DNA of 64,000 nucleotides from Mesostigma viride (Eukaryota > Streptophyta > Mesostigmatophyceae > Mesostigmatales > Mesostigmataceae): assembly GCA_009746045.1 (NCBI GenBank), contig RPFO01000485.1:478883-542882 (forward strand). The letters are read 5' to 3'. The notes under the pieces were generated by a model. The model had not been told where the DNA came from and did not search any database. It saw only the letters and a program-made list of their open reading frames with translations. A program made the translations under genes and the position numbers. Of this stretch, positions 21,818 to 31,030 are shown in pieces; positions within the stretch are counted from its first letter, which is position 1, and the number at the start of each line of letters is the position of its first letter.

Positions 21818-23245
21818 ATGGCGGAATACCAAGGCCCCTCGGATCTCGCCATCCTCCTGTGCGAGCGGGATATCTTCCTCAAGCGCGAAGTTTTTCTGGC
21901 CAGAGGCGAGGCGCATTTCGGCAATTTCAAGAAGCCTATCCCTTTTCTCCTCTACGAGTACAGCGGGAGGCCTTCCACCGACAAGTTCAAGCGCCATCGC
22001 ACCTCCCTTCACGGCTTGAAGAAGGCTCGCAGCGTTTTCCAGAAGTCCGTGCAGCTCTACAACGAGCCGCCCAAAATCCGCACCACGCCGACTCCGCGGG
22101 GTACCTTCATTACGTGGTCATGCGACGCCAAGAACTGGAACGACAAGATCGAGCTCGGCCTCAACGACGAGCTGGTGGAGAAGGCGCACATGCAGAGGGA
22201 GAAGACGATCGAGCTCCTCTGCGACACCACCAAGGAGATCTGTTGGAACGGCTTTATGCACGCAAGGAGCGCCAAAGACGCCGAGAAGCTGGGCCAGAAG
22301 CTGGACATCAAGGAGCTGGTGCGCAGGAAGGACTTTTTCGACGAGAGGCGCATCTGGCTCGAGATGAGGGAGGCCGAAGACGGCAAGAAAGAACTCAGCG
22401 CGTCCGCGTCGAGGTACTCCATCGACTGCGACGGGGGCAGGCCTTCCGCTTTGAAGTTCTTCGTGAACCACAACCCGAGGATGCACTCCAACCTCATCTG
22501 GATGCTTACCAAGTCCAGGATGGAATTCAACATGTCCGCGCCTTCGGAGGAGCAGCTCGACACCAGCGAGAGCATCAAGCCGGCGATCAAGAACATGGAG
22601 GAAGTCGTTCGCAGGCTGAGGGATATCCGGTTCAAGGTGCACATGCGGAATCCCTCCCGGGACCCGATGGAATCCGAGAGGATGGAGAAGGCCTCCGAGT
22701 GCGTCCCCTATTGGGTCCACAAGGGGTTCAGGGCCTTGCCCGCTTGGTGCCTGACCCCGGTGCTGGCGGAGATCAAGAAGGAGCGCGCTGCGATCCCTTT
22801 GGAGCAGAGGGTCATGTACGAGTTTCCAATCTACCAGGCGCGGTTGCAGGAGGAGTGCTTGGAGGAGCTGAGGGAGTATGAGAAGCACCCAGCAACGACG
22901 GAGGAGGAGGTCGCAGAAATGCGTGCCGAGCGCTTGATGCACAAGACCATGATGCTGTCGAGGCTGTTTGAGCAGGAGGAGAGGGAGCTGCAGGAGGAGA
23001 GGAGGCAGAAGGAGAAGAAGGAGCGCGAGGAGAAGATGTTGCAGGAGGAGAGGAGGAAGGCAGAGGGCATTCCGTCCGCCTTCTGCATGTGGCGCCAGGA
23101 GGAGCAGGCGCCAGTGGTGCAGGCTGTGGAGCAGGCGCCGGTCGTGCAGATCACACAGATGATCCTGCGCAGCTCCTCGCGGAAGCGCGGGGAGATGGAG
23201 AAGATGGTGACCCGTTCTCGCGCCAAGGTGGCCAGGGTTGTGTAA
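21818..23245 (+). CDS. hypothetical island protein with C-terminal coiled coil
   Basis: A 475-residue protein starting MAEYQGPSDLAILLCERDIF. The N-terminal two thirds is a mixed globular region without a known domain signature. From about residue 340 it becomes a long Glu/Arg/Lys helix (EEQERELQEERRQKEKKERE), followed by a duplicated APVVQ segment and a basic tail (SSSRKRGEMEKMVTRSRAK) that looks like a nuclear targeting signal. The ATG was chosen because it follows the TATA box by 87 bp; the open frame extends upstream only through the repeat array. It is followed by the 3' motif at 23304. Unknown function. Confidence 0.7.
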   Translation: MAEYQGPSDLAILLCERDIFLKREVFLARGEAHFGNFKKPIPFLLYEYSGRPSTDKFKRHRTSLHGLKKARSVFQKSVQLYNEPPKIRTTPTPRGTFITWSCDAKNWNDKIELGLNDELVEKAHMQREKTIELLCDTTKEICWNGFMHARSAKDAEKLGQKLDIKELVRRKDFFDERRIWLEMREAEDGKKELSASASRYSIDCDGGRPSALKFFVNHNPRMHSNLIWMLTKSRMEFNMSAPSEEQLDTSESIKPAIKNMEEVVRRLRDIRFKVHMRNPSRDPMESERMEKASECVPYWVHKGFRALPAWCLTPVLAEIKKERAAIPLEQRVMYEFPIYQARLQEECLEELREYEKHPATTEEEVAEMRAERLMHKTMMLSRLFEQEERELQEERRQKEKKEREEKMLQEERRKAEGIPSAFCMWRQEEQAPVVQAVEQAPVVQITQMILRSSSRKRGEMEKMVTRSRAKVARVV

Positions 23246-23303
23246 ATTAGGATGTCCTCGTACACACTTAGTCTAGCCCCGTGACGGGGTGTAATCTATC
23301 CTT

Positions 23304-23319
23304 TATTTTTTAATGAAAA
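23304..23319 (+). terminator. conserved island 3' motif
   Basis: TATTTTTTAATGAAAA, 59 bp after the stop at 23245. Confidence 0.6.
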
Positions 23320-23405
23320 AACACAAGTCCAACAATGAGCCCAATCTCAACAATGAGTCACCCAAACTTTCGCGAAAAAACACAAGTCCTAAACAGCCTA
23401 GGTAG

Positions 23406-23612
23406 GTGACAGACGCAAGCATAGTCCACGGGAGTGACAGACGCAAGCATAGTCCGGCAGGTGACAGACGCAAGCATAGTCCGGCAGGTGACAGACGCAA
23501 GCATAGTCCACGGGAGTGACAGATGCGAGCATAGTCCACGGGAGTGACAGATGCGAGCATAGTCCACGGGAGTGACAGATGCGAGCATAGTCCACGGGAG
23601 TGACAGATGCGA
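23406..23612. repeat. 27-28 bp tandem repeat
   Basis: About seven to eight head-to-tail units of the type GTGACAGATGCGAGCATAGT followed by CCACGGGA or CCGGCA. Units abut with no spacers, so it is not a CRISPR array. Most units carry one CCACGGG. Confidence 0.85.
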
Positions 23613-23638
23613 GAAGCGCGACGAGGCCCGCGGCAGTG

Positions 23639-25150
23639 TGGAGTGGAGATGGAGATAGTGGAGATTCATCTCCATACCCCCCCCTCCCTTCTCCTAAAAC
23701 TTTTCTGGCAGGAAATACTCGCGCAAATTCCAATATTGTCCCGTGGAATCCTAACTGTCCCATTCCAAGTATTTTACGCGATGGTGACAGACGCCAGCAC
23801 GGGGTGGAGATAGTGGAGATGGAGGTGGAGATAGGTACCTCCACCACTTTGACCTTTGTGTTTCGAAAAGGAGAAGGATTTCGGAGGAAAGGGACAGCGG
23901 GATCGGATAGGGGGAGTCTCTAGGATTCTGATAAACCGGGTTTCATGACAAGTTTCTCGGTGCTCGAGAGCCAGTCCTCGGGGTTCCACGGAGTGGAGAT
24001 AGTGGAGATAGTGGAGATGCATCTCCATACCCCCCCCTCCTTCCAAAAACTTTTTTGGCTGGAACGGAATGCAGTCTCTGCGCTGGCAGGTGCCGGGAAA
24101 TGCTAAGAATATACATAAAATTTTATGGGCAGCAGAGAGAAATAGTTATAAATATACAAAATTTTATGGGCAGCAGAGGGAAACTTTTATACTTCCCGTG
24201 GAATATATACAAAATTTTATGGGCAGCAGAGGGAAACTTTTATACTTCCCGTGGAATATATACAAAATTTTATGGGCAGCAGAGGGAAACTTTTATACTT
24301 CCCGTGGAATATATACAAAATTTTATGGGCAGCAGAGGGAAACTTTTATACTTCCCGTGGAATGTATACAAAATTTTATGGGCAGCAGAGAGAAATAGTC
24401 GTAAATATACAAAATTTTATGGGCAGCAGAGAGACAGTGCTTGGCGGCAGATGCGAGAACTCTGGTCCAGGAAAAAGTTTTTCAAGGGAGGGGGGGGTAT
24501 GGAGATGAATCTCCACTATCTCCACTATCTCCACTCTGTCGAATGCCGAGAATTCTCCCCACCCGGTGGGAACTGGGTCGAGAGAGGGGCGGGCACGGAA
24601 AGCCAGAGAGTCGCCTGATCGCATCCCGCTATCCGTTTCCTCCAAAATCCTTCTCCTTTTCAGAAAACAAAGGTCGAAGTCGTGGAGGTACCTATCTCCA
24701 CCTCTATCTCCACTATCTCCACTCCGTCCCCGCCCGGGAAAGTTTTTCGAGAGGAGGGGGGGGGTGGAGATGCATCTCCACTATCTCCACTATCTCCACC
24801 GCCCCGCGCACCCTCTTATGCTGTCACTCGTCACCATCGCGTAAAATACTTATAATTGGACAGTTAGGATTCCACGGGACAATATTGGAATTTGCATGAG
24901 TATTTCCTGCCAGAAAAGTTTTGGGAGAAGGGAGGGGGGGTATGGAGATGCATCTCCACTATCTCCACTATCTCCACCGCCCCGCGCACCCTCTTATGCT
25001 GTCACTCGTCACCATCGCGTAAAATACTTATAATTGGACAGTTAGGATTCCACGGGACAATATTGGAATTTGCATGAGTATTTCCTGTCAGAAAAGTTTT
25101 GGGAGAAGGGAGGGGGGGGTATGGAGATGCATCTCCACTATCTCCATCTC
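23639..25150. repeat. 1.5 kb imperfect inverted repeat (palindromic region)
   Basis: Left-arm blocks reappear inverted and in reverse order on the right: the block with AATATTGTCCCGTGGAATCC (about 23735) matches about 24860 and 25040; the block with GGTACCTCCACC (about 23840) matches about 24690; the block with CTCCATACCCCCCCCTCC (about 24019) matches about 24490. The hinge is the 53 bp tandem array. The right arm is itself duplicated in units of 178-179 bp (24765, 24943, 25122). Blocks are bordered by runs of GGAGATAGT and the perfect palindrome GGAGATGCATCTCC. It lies between convergent genes. Confidence 0.75.
24108..24435. repeat. 53 bp tandem repeat at the centre of the palindrome
   Basis: About six units carrying CAAAATTTTATGGGCAGCAG, four of them with the spacer ACTTTTATACTTCCCGTGG. 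Exact 53 bp spacing between successive CCCGTGG (for example 24195 and 24248). Confidence 0.9.
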
Positions 25151-25214
25151 CACCCCCTATGCCAGAATTAGAGAAGACTCATTGTGGGCACGCATGTTTG
25201 AGACACAAGTCGAG

Positions 25215-25229
25215 TTTGCATTAAAAATA
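25215..25229 (-). terminator. island 3' motif (variant)
   Basis: Minus strand TATTTTTAATGCAAA, 60 bp past the stop at 25289. Confidence 0.5.
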
Positions 25230-25288
25230 GGATTACGAGTTTCATAAATAGGAGAGAGGGGCTGACAGAGTCCTATTCCCCACAGTAT

Positions 25289-26035
25289 TCACAGTTTGAC
25301 AGAGGCGGCCATCTCGTGCAGGCTCTTGCACGGATCGAAGGTGGCATCCAAGTCCAGATCGTCAAAGTTGCAGCCGAAGAACGTGTCATCCACGTCCAGA
25401 TCCTGGCGGGGGGACTTGCTCCCCACCTCCTCCTCCTCCTCGGAGGAGGTGTAAGAGTACGAGGGGACGGAGCCTTCGAAATCGCTCATCTCGTGATCGG
25501 AAGGAGCCTGCTCCTCCTCCTCCTGCTCCTCCTCCTCCTGCTCGACTTGGTCGACAGAAACGGGGGACTCGCGATTTTCCCTGTCCATCCGGGCCAAACG
25601 GGCATTCTCCAGCTCGCGAGCGGCGTTTTCGCGGCCCAAAATCTCGTCGCGAGTCACCACCCAGGCGGCAAGCGGGTTGCCGCGAGAGAAATCGGAGCAC
25701 CGCATGGAGAGTCTGGGCAGATCCTTGACTCTGGCGCCCATCCCGTCGTGCGGGGGCTTGAAATCGCGGCGGCGGCGGGAGGGAACGCACACCTTCTTGG
25801 GGGCGGGGAAGTTCTCCTCACGGGGCGTTTCGAAGAGCCCCATTTCGTGCTTCATCCGCTGCCATAGCTCCTCCTCCATCCTCTGCTTCTCGGCCTTGTT
25901 GCGCTTTGCGTTGGCGAGGCGTTTGGAGCGGCACTTGGAACAGCGACTCGTGCGCTTGCAACCGCGCTTGGGGAGGAACTCGTCGCTGTCCTTCGGGAAA
26001 CGCAGGCCGCAATCGCGGCAGGCCGCAGTCGCCAT
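25289..26035 (-). CDS. zinc-finger protein with acidic C-terminus, possible transcription factor
   Basis: A 248-residue protein from the ATG at 26035. Residues 6-39 form a compact Cys cluster, CRDCG...GCKRTSRCSKCRSKR, followed by a basic helix (RLANAKRNKAEKQRMEEELW). The middle is basic (PSRRRRDFKPP). The C-terminal third is strongly acidic with Glu runs and ends in DVDDTFFGCNFDDLDLDATF, the mixed acidic-aromatic pattern of transcription activation domains. I infer a DNA-binding activator but recognise no named family. Neighbours: convergent with 21818-23245 across the palindrome. No clear TATA box upstream. Confidence 0.7.
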   Translation of the reverse strand: MATAACRDCGLRFPKDSDEFLPKRGCKRTSRCSKCRSKRLANAKRNKAEKQRMEEELWQRMKHEMGLFETPREENFPAPKKVCVPSRRRRDFKPPHDGMGARVKDLPRLSMRCSDFSRGNPLAAWVVTRDEILGRENAARELENARLARMDRENRESPVSVDQVEQEEEEQEEEEQAPSDHEMSDFEGSVPSYSYTSSEEEEEVGSKSPRQDLDVDDTFFGCNFDDLDLDATFDPCKSLHEMAASVKL

Positions 26036-26627
26036 GGCAGGAAATGGAAAGGGTTCGAGAACGTTCTGAGGACACACCCGAAAAAAAAAACGGGATTTTC
26101 CCGTGGTGGCTCCTCCGATCGCCGGCCGCGAGTCCGATTTTCGGTTACGATTCCCCTGGGAGTCCACGGGGTCCCTGGGATATTTTCAAAATATCTGAAA
26201 ATATCTAAAATATCTCGGAAATATCTCGGAAATATCTCGTGGATTCCTACGGGATCCGTACTGCGCCGGCTACCACGGGGATCGGGCTTTGTGGCTGCCA
26301 CGTGGCCTGCTGGAAACTTACCATACTTATACTAATGTGCAGCTTAGATATTTTTTCAAACTGGTTTTGCAAACATCCACATCTTTATTACAAACATCCA
26401 CATCTTTCCTGTCCAAGTCCCCAGTGTGTGGGGATGTTTCTTCTACTGCCTGTCACCTAAACCCCGTGGATGGGCTGGTTTCTAACTATGGCCCTTGTCT
26501 CTAAACTAGAGGGGTTTTTGACATCCAATGCTGTCAGCTGTAACTGTTCAGTCGTCCTGGTTGCCAGCCGGAGTCCAGGTGGGGTCTGCAGCCTCGTCGT
26601 CGACGCCCTGTGCAGCAACGTCAGCGT

Positions 26628-27730
26628 CTATGGCGTCCACGAGATCACTGATTGGGTCAGTGGGGGCGTCGACGGGGATTGCTGTGTCCACTGCTTCCCC
26701 TGGACGAGGAGCACGCTGGGAAGAAGGGCCGGCACACTCGCTCCAGGCAGGCTGGCAAGGATGCGCCTGGCCTTCTCCGTGGTCACCCCAAACAACTGAG
26801 CCATGCGCTTGAAGACGTCTGGGCTGTCGCGCTCCATTGCAGCTGAGAGCGCCTCCACCTTGTCAAACACGCCCATCATTGCGCTAAGCTTCTTCGCAGA
26901 CTCAGCCTCCGGGCAAGTCTCCATGTGCTCCTCGACGGCGCGTTTCTTGCCCTCATAGCCGCAGCACATCTTGGAAGAAAGCGTCTCGTTGTCCAGCAGG
27001 CGGAACGAGACGGTGTTGCCACAGGTGTAGACGTTGTACTCGCACTCCTCCTCGTGCGCCGCCATCATGTTGCTTGGGATGATCGTAAAGCAGCCGGGGT
27101 GTTCGCAGGCCCTGTACTGCGTCCTCGACGCCAGGCTGTTGAGCTGCGGGTTGGGGACGAACAGCTGCCCAGACGAGCTCAGCGGCTTGCGGCACTGCGG
27201 GCACTGGTTTCTGAACGTGTGAAGCTTGGTAGTGGCACAGGTGTCGCAGATGATGATGGAGCATGCGTGCGCGGGCTCGTTCTCCAGCATGAGAGTGACA
27301 TACTTGTCTCTCTCCTCCGCGCAAATGGCGCATTCGATCTTGCTCAAGTCCAGGACGAGCTTCGCCACCTTGAAAGTGTTCTCCAGATAGGGAAACACGT
27401 TGTTTCTTGTGTCGAAGTCCCCGTGATTATCGTGCACGGGCACAGGCTTGTTAGCCCTGTGAAGCTGCCGTTGTTCAGCGGTCAGTTCTGCATGCACGGG
27501 TGTGTGGGGGCAAGAAAACATAACAAGAAATGAGTACCAAAAGGCGGAAACGACAAGAAAAAGCGCTTTGGGTGCAAAAAAACAAAGGCTCGTCACAAAC
27601 CTGCTTCTCCAGTAGCCGTGTTCCTCGCAGCACGTCGCTTTCCCCTGCCACTTCCACTGCCACTGCCACTAGCTCCAGTAACACCACGGCCAAAGTTGTA
27701 GCTAGCTGCGTATCTGGGGCGGGAAGCCAT
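26628..27730 (-). CDS. SINA/TRAF-like RING and zinc-finger protein, one intron
   Basis: Two exons: 27730-27601 and 27487-26628, giving about 329 residues. The intron (27600-27488, 113 bp) starts GTTTGT, ends TGCAG and is frame-consistent. Exon 1 encodes MASRPRYAASYNFGRG and a Gly/Ser run. Exon 2 has a RING-like set, CAICAEE...CDTC...CPQC, then a second zinc module CEHPGCFTIIPSNMMAAHEE followed by CEYNVYTC, resembling SIAH/SINA- or TRAF-type fingers that follow the RING in E3 ubiquitin ligases. An E3-ligase role is inferred. TATAAAG lies at 27804-27810. No 3' motif was found for this gene. The intron shows that the island uses, or has adapted to, the host spliceosome. Confidence 0.75.
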
Positions 27731-27803
27731 ATCCAGTGAGAGAGTTTTGGTGTGCTGAGCTGATGTGAGGTGAGCGAGTGGCGAGGAGACGAGGAAGTCT
27801 GGT

Positions 27804-27810
27804 CTTTATA
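27804..27810 (-). promoter_or_regulatory. TATA box
   Basis: TATAAAG on the minus strand, 74 bp before the ATG at 27730. Confidence 0.65.
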
Positions 27811-27829
27811 CCTGCGCAGGCCTTGGTTG

Positions 27830-28400
27830 ACGAGACGGTCCCGTGGCTGCCAGGCTATCTACGTGGTCTTGCACGGGCAATCTGGCTACGTGGAAGCGCG
27901 TTCGTCGTTTATGCGCCGAAACCTTATCCACGGGACGCGTTTTTTTACGTTACAAGTCCCGTGGCAGCGTAACGGTCAGAAATATCCGTCCACGGGGATT
28001 AAGGATTTTCGGTTTTGAGCCCCGTGGCAGAGTAACTGTCGGATATTTTTGCCACGGGGAAAGAATTTTTACGTTACAAATCCCGTGGCAAAATAACGCT
28101 CAAAAATATCCGTCCACGGGGACAGAAAAAAAACCGATTCGGGCCCCGTGGCAAAGTAACTGTCGGATATTTTTGCCACGGGAAAAGATTTTTTACGTTA
28201 CAAATCCCGTGGCAAAATAACGCTCGAAAATATCTGTCCACGGGGACAGAAAAAAATCCGATTCCGGTCCCGCGGCAAAGTAACTGTCGGATATTTTTGC
28301 CACGGGGAAAGATTTTTTACGTTACAAATCCCGTGGCAAAATAACGCTCAAAATGTATGGCCACGGGAAAATTTTCCTCGTAACCGTCATACCGTTTCCC
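27830..28400. repeat. CCCGTGG/CCACGGG array with 124-125 bp units
   Basis: Between divergent genes. Three long units start CCCGTGGCAAAATAACGCTC at about 28082, 28206 and 28330. Each contains two head-to-head pairs CCCGTGGCAAA...CCACGGGG that can form hairpins around GTAACTGTCGGATATTTTTG. Earlier degenerate units extend to about 27830. Confidence 0.85.
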
Positions 28401-28477
28401 GTTACAAACCTCGTGGCGAGCCACGAGCTGTCGATCTGCTGAATTCTTCTAGACCACGGGAATTGCAGCCCCGTGGG

Positions 28478-28484
28478 TATAAAT
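28478..28484 (+). promoter_or_regulatory. TATA box
   Basis: TATAAAT, 85 bp before the ATG at 28563. The downstream leader (CTCGCATCCCACTCGCATCC) is similar to the one at 21755. Confidence 0.7.
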
Positions 28485-28562
28485 GCAGGACTTGCACCAC
28501 CTCGCCTCGCATCCCACTCGCATCCACCCAGCTCTCTCAGCAACCAAAACCAACCAGCTCCA

Positions 28563-29828
28563 ATGGCTTCCTCCTCCGCCATCTCTGCTCCTCGCCAGCG
28601 TGGGCCGCACAGTGCTCCCAAAGTCAAGAAAACTCGCCACTTCAACATTCTTTTCCACCCAGTCACCGGCGAGCATGCATGCGAAGTCCACCTTCCTGAG
28701 GCTTCTCGCAGCGTTTTGAACGACATGATGGATCACTACGAGACGAGCAACATCATGATGAACAAGAAGCGCATTCGCTGCGTCGGCTGCGACAAGATGA
28801 GGTCTCTCAAGCACTTCTGCGAGTTTGACGAGGATTACAAGATGCGCAACAATCACAGCTTTTCCCCGTGCGACGGCCATTTCTGCGACTCGTGCGAGTA
28901 CCTTCAGCAGAACAACATGCTGAAGAGCATCCCCACGAAGGACTGCGCCAAGTGCAAGAAGCCGACTCGTGTGGATCTCCTCAAGATCGACTGCAACGGC
29001 AAGGCCGAGCACTGCATCAGCTGCTGGGACCCCGCATTCGAGCAGTTCGCGTTCGAGCACGAGCGGACGAAGAAGAGGTTCCCCGAGCTGCTCCAGATCT
29101 ACCCGGATATGGAGGACACCGCCGAGTTCATCAAGTGGCCCACGCCAGGCACCTACACCGTCTCTGAGCCGAACTTTGCTCTCACCGGCCCCACCGACCC
29201 TGGCAAGGTCAACGTCAAGGTCGAGGAGCGCGACCAGCCCTTTCTTCGCGGTGGCTACAAGAGGAAGCAGGAGGACACAAACGACTACCTGAGGTCTTGC
29301 GGGCTGTTCAACGACGCCATCAAGAAGCCCAAGGTCGACATCGAGAACTTCAAGAGCGACTTCACCAAGGAGATCTCCAGGATCAAGTGGGAGTGCGAGA
29401 AGCGCAACTATGTCTCCCACCTCAGCTTCGTCTCTTTCACGCTGTCCGAGTCCAACCTCACCAGCACCGTCACTCCCGGCACCAAGGAGTTCGAGCATCT
29501 GAAGAACAAGTTCTGCGGCGTCAAGGCTGCCAGCAAGCAGATGGGCTGCAACCACCAGTTGGACGTGCCCTCCAAGACCTGCAAGGTGTGCAACAAGAAG
29601 GCGCACTACCTCTTCACCGCCAACGGCCACAGCATCGACAACGACGTCGTCTGCAGCGAGTGCGTCCTCGACACTCTGCGGGAGGCTGGCACCAAGAGTG
29701 TCTCCTGCCCCATCTGCGAGGGCAAGGACTCCAAGCACGACCTGTGCTTCCCGTTTTTCCGCTACGACTCCGCAGAGTCCTGCTATGCAGCTGTCATGAA
29801 CCAACTGGCCGCCCCGCGTGCCCTGTAA
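28563..29828 (+). CDS. large Cys-rich protein with C-terminal RING-like domain
   Basis: A 421-residue protein starting MASSSAISAPRQRGPHSAPK. Residues about 70-165 contain CVGCDKM, CDSCEYL, CAKCKK and CISC, an array of zinc ligands; a charged middle follows; residues about 335-400 contain CNHQLDVPSKTCKVCNKKA...CSECVLD...CPICEGK, a RING-like arrangement. Possible E3 ligase or adaptor; no named family recognised. Promoter (TATA at 28478) and 3' motif (29885) match the island pattern. Lys/Glu-rich linkers are present but no membrane segment. Confidence 0.75.
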   Translation: MASSSAISAPRQRGPHSAPKVKKTRHFNILFHPVTGEHACEVHLPEASRSVLNDMMDHYETSNIMMNKKRIRCVGCDKMRSLKHFCEFDEDYKMRNNHSFSPCDGHFCDSCEYLQQNNMLKSIPTKDCAKCKKPTRVDLLKIDCNGKAEHCISCWDPAFEQFAFEHERTKKRFPELLQIYPDMEDTAEFIKWPTPGTYTVSEPNFALTGPTDPGKVNVKVEERDQPFLRGGYKRKQEDTNDYLRSCGLFNDAIKKPKVDIENFKSDFTKEISRIKWECEKRNYVSHLSFVSFTLSESNLTSTVTPGTKEFEHLKNKFCGVKAASKQMGCNHQLDVPSKTCKVCNKKAHYLFTANGHSIDNDVVCSECVLDTLREAGTKSVSCPICEGKDSKHDLCFPFFRYDSAESCYAAVMNQLAAPRAL

Positions 29829-29884
29829 ATAGTTCAGAGAATCTCTCTAGTCCCGTGGACTTGTGTACAATTAAAGAGTAATTA

Positions 29885-29899
29885 TATTTTTAATGAAAA
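29885..29899 (+). terminator. conserved island 3' motif
   Basis: TATTTTTAATGAAAA, 57 bp after the stop at 29828. Confidence 0.6.
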
Positions 29900-30311
29900 C
29901 AATTCACACGAACATCATGTCTTATTTTCCATGCTTGCAATCAAAGTAAAATTAACAATTGCACACGTCCCAAGTGTCCAAATTTAATAATACTTAGCCG
30001 TTGAGACTTGGCAAAAATTTGAATTTGGCGCGGTTTTATATTTATACTTCTGGCGCCGTCACCACGGGGAATGGCACGTGCCACGTGGCAGAATCCCGTG
30101 GACGTGCACCGGTCCGTACTCGCGCCGCGCCGTTCCGTATTTGCGCCGCGCTTATCCACAGGACGCGCGCGTCGCGCTCGCGCCGCGCTTATCCACAGGA
30201 CGCGGACCAATCCCGTGGCAGCTGTGGATATCCCTTCGTCTATTAAGTCGCGAGACGCAACAACTCTCGCAGCTATCCTCCTCTCCATCCACCACTACCA
30301 CGAAAACAGCT

Positions 30312-31030
30312 ATGGCTGACTCCGCGAAACCAGCTATGGCTGCCACCTTCGACAGCCTGCCTGCAGAAATCGTGCACCGCCTCGTGGAGCTCTCGTGGCC
30401 CAAACTGTGTGGAATCAACAAGGCCACGCAGGTCCAGTTTGAGAAGGTGAAAGAGGAAAAGACGATCGAAGCCACTGAGCTGCTGAATGCCATTGAGAAG
30501 GAGATTCAGATGCGCTCCCGCAGACGCCGAAGGAACCCTGGCGAGCTGCGCCACATGACTTCATGCGATCTCAAGATGTGCAAGCGGTTGCTGATTGGCA
30601 AGAAGCCCTATATCTTTCTCCGTCAAGCGAAGAGGTGGGTCGCCGAGGCTCACTGCTACAGGAAGCATCTGGCGTGCCTTGCCCAGAATGTGTTTGACAA
30701 GATGTTCTGGGCTGTCATCGTCTTCGGACACGACGCTGACCTTGTCGCTCACGAGTACATCAAGTCCGTGCCGGATCTCGAGAAGGAACGCACGGCAGAA
30801 GAGCACGGTCTCGAGCTCATCAATCGCATGAAGGAGGCGGTGCGCAAGGCCCTCGAGACAAGCGTGGCTCCTCACCACCGCCCCCCCGGATGCAGAAGAT
30901 GGAGGAACTGTGCAATTGGGAGTTAGACGTGTGGAAGAACCAACTGGCCAATGGCTATGTCAGCTGCAGGGAGTGCAGCCTTTTGAAGCCAAGCCATGAA
31001 CGGAGGAAGGCGCATGCGATGTACAAATAA
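30312..31030 (+). CDS. hypothetical island protein, frameshift in a C7 run
   Basis: Starts MADSAKPAMAATFDSLPAEI at 30312. The N-terminal FDSLPAEIVHRLVELSW resembles the beginning of an F-box-like helix but is too short to be sure. The literal frame stops at 30926. Past the C7 tract (30881-30887) the -1 frame runs as MQKMEELCNWELDVWKNQLA, then CRECSLLKPSHERRKAH, and ends at 31030, a sensible zinc-binding tail. One lost C explains the break. TATTAAG lies 71 bp upstream of the ATG, and a variant 3' motif (TATTTTATTTTCTAATAAAA) lies about 50 bp past 31030. Function unknown. Confidence 0.6.

Noticed and set aside
21859-22881. 340-residue Arg/Gly/Ala-rich frame overlapping the 21818-23245 gene
   Set aside because: A shifted-frame shadow of a GC-rich gene with no start signal of its own.
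23406-23612. CRISPR-like array of 27-28 bp repeats
   Set aside because: Units abut directly with no unique spacers, and the setting is eukaryotic; it is a minisatellite.
24055-24618. Repetitive proteins containing NFMGSRGKLLYFPWN-type repeats
   Set aside because: All three plus frames are open over the 53 bp array; none is favoured and no start signal precedes them.
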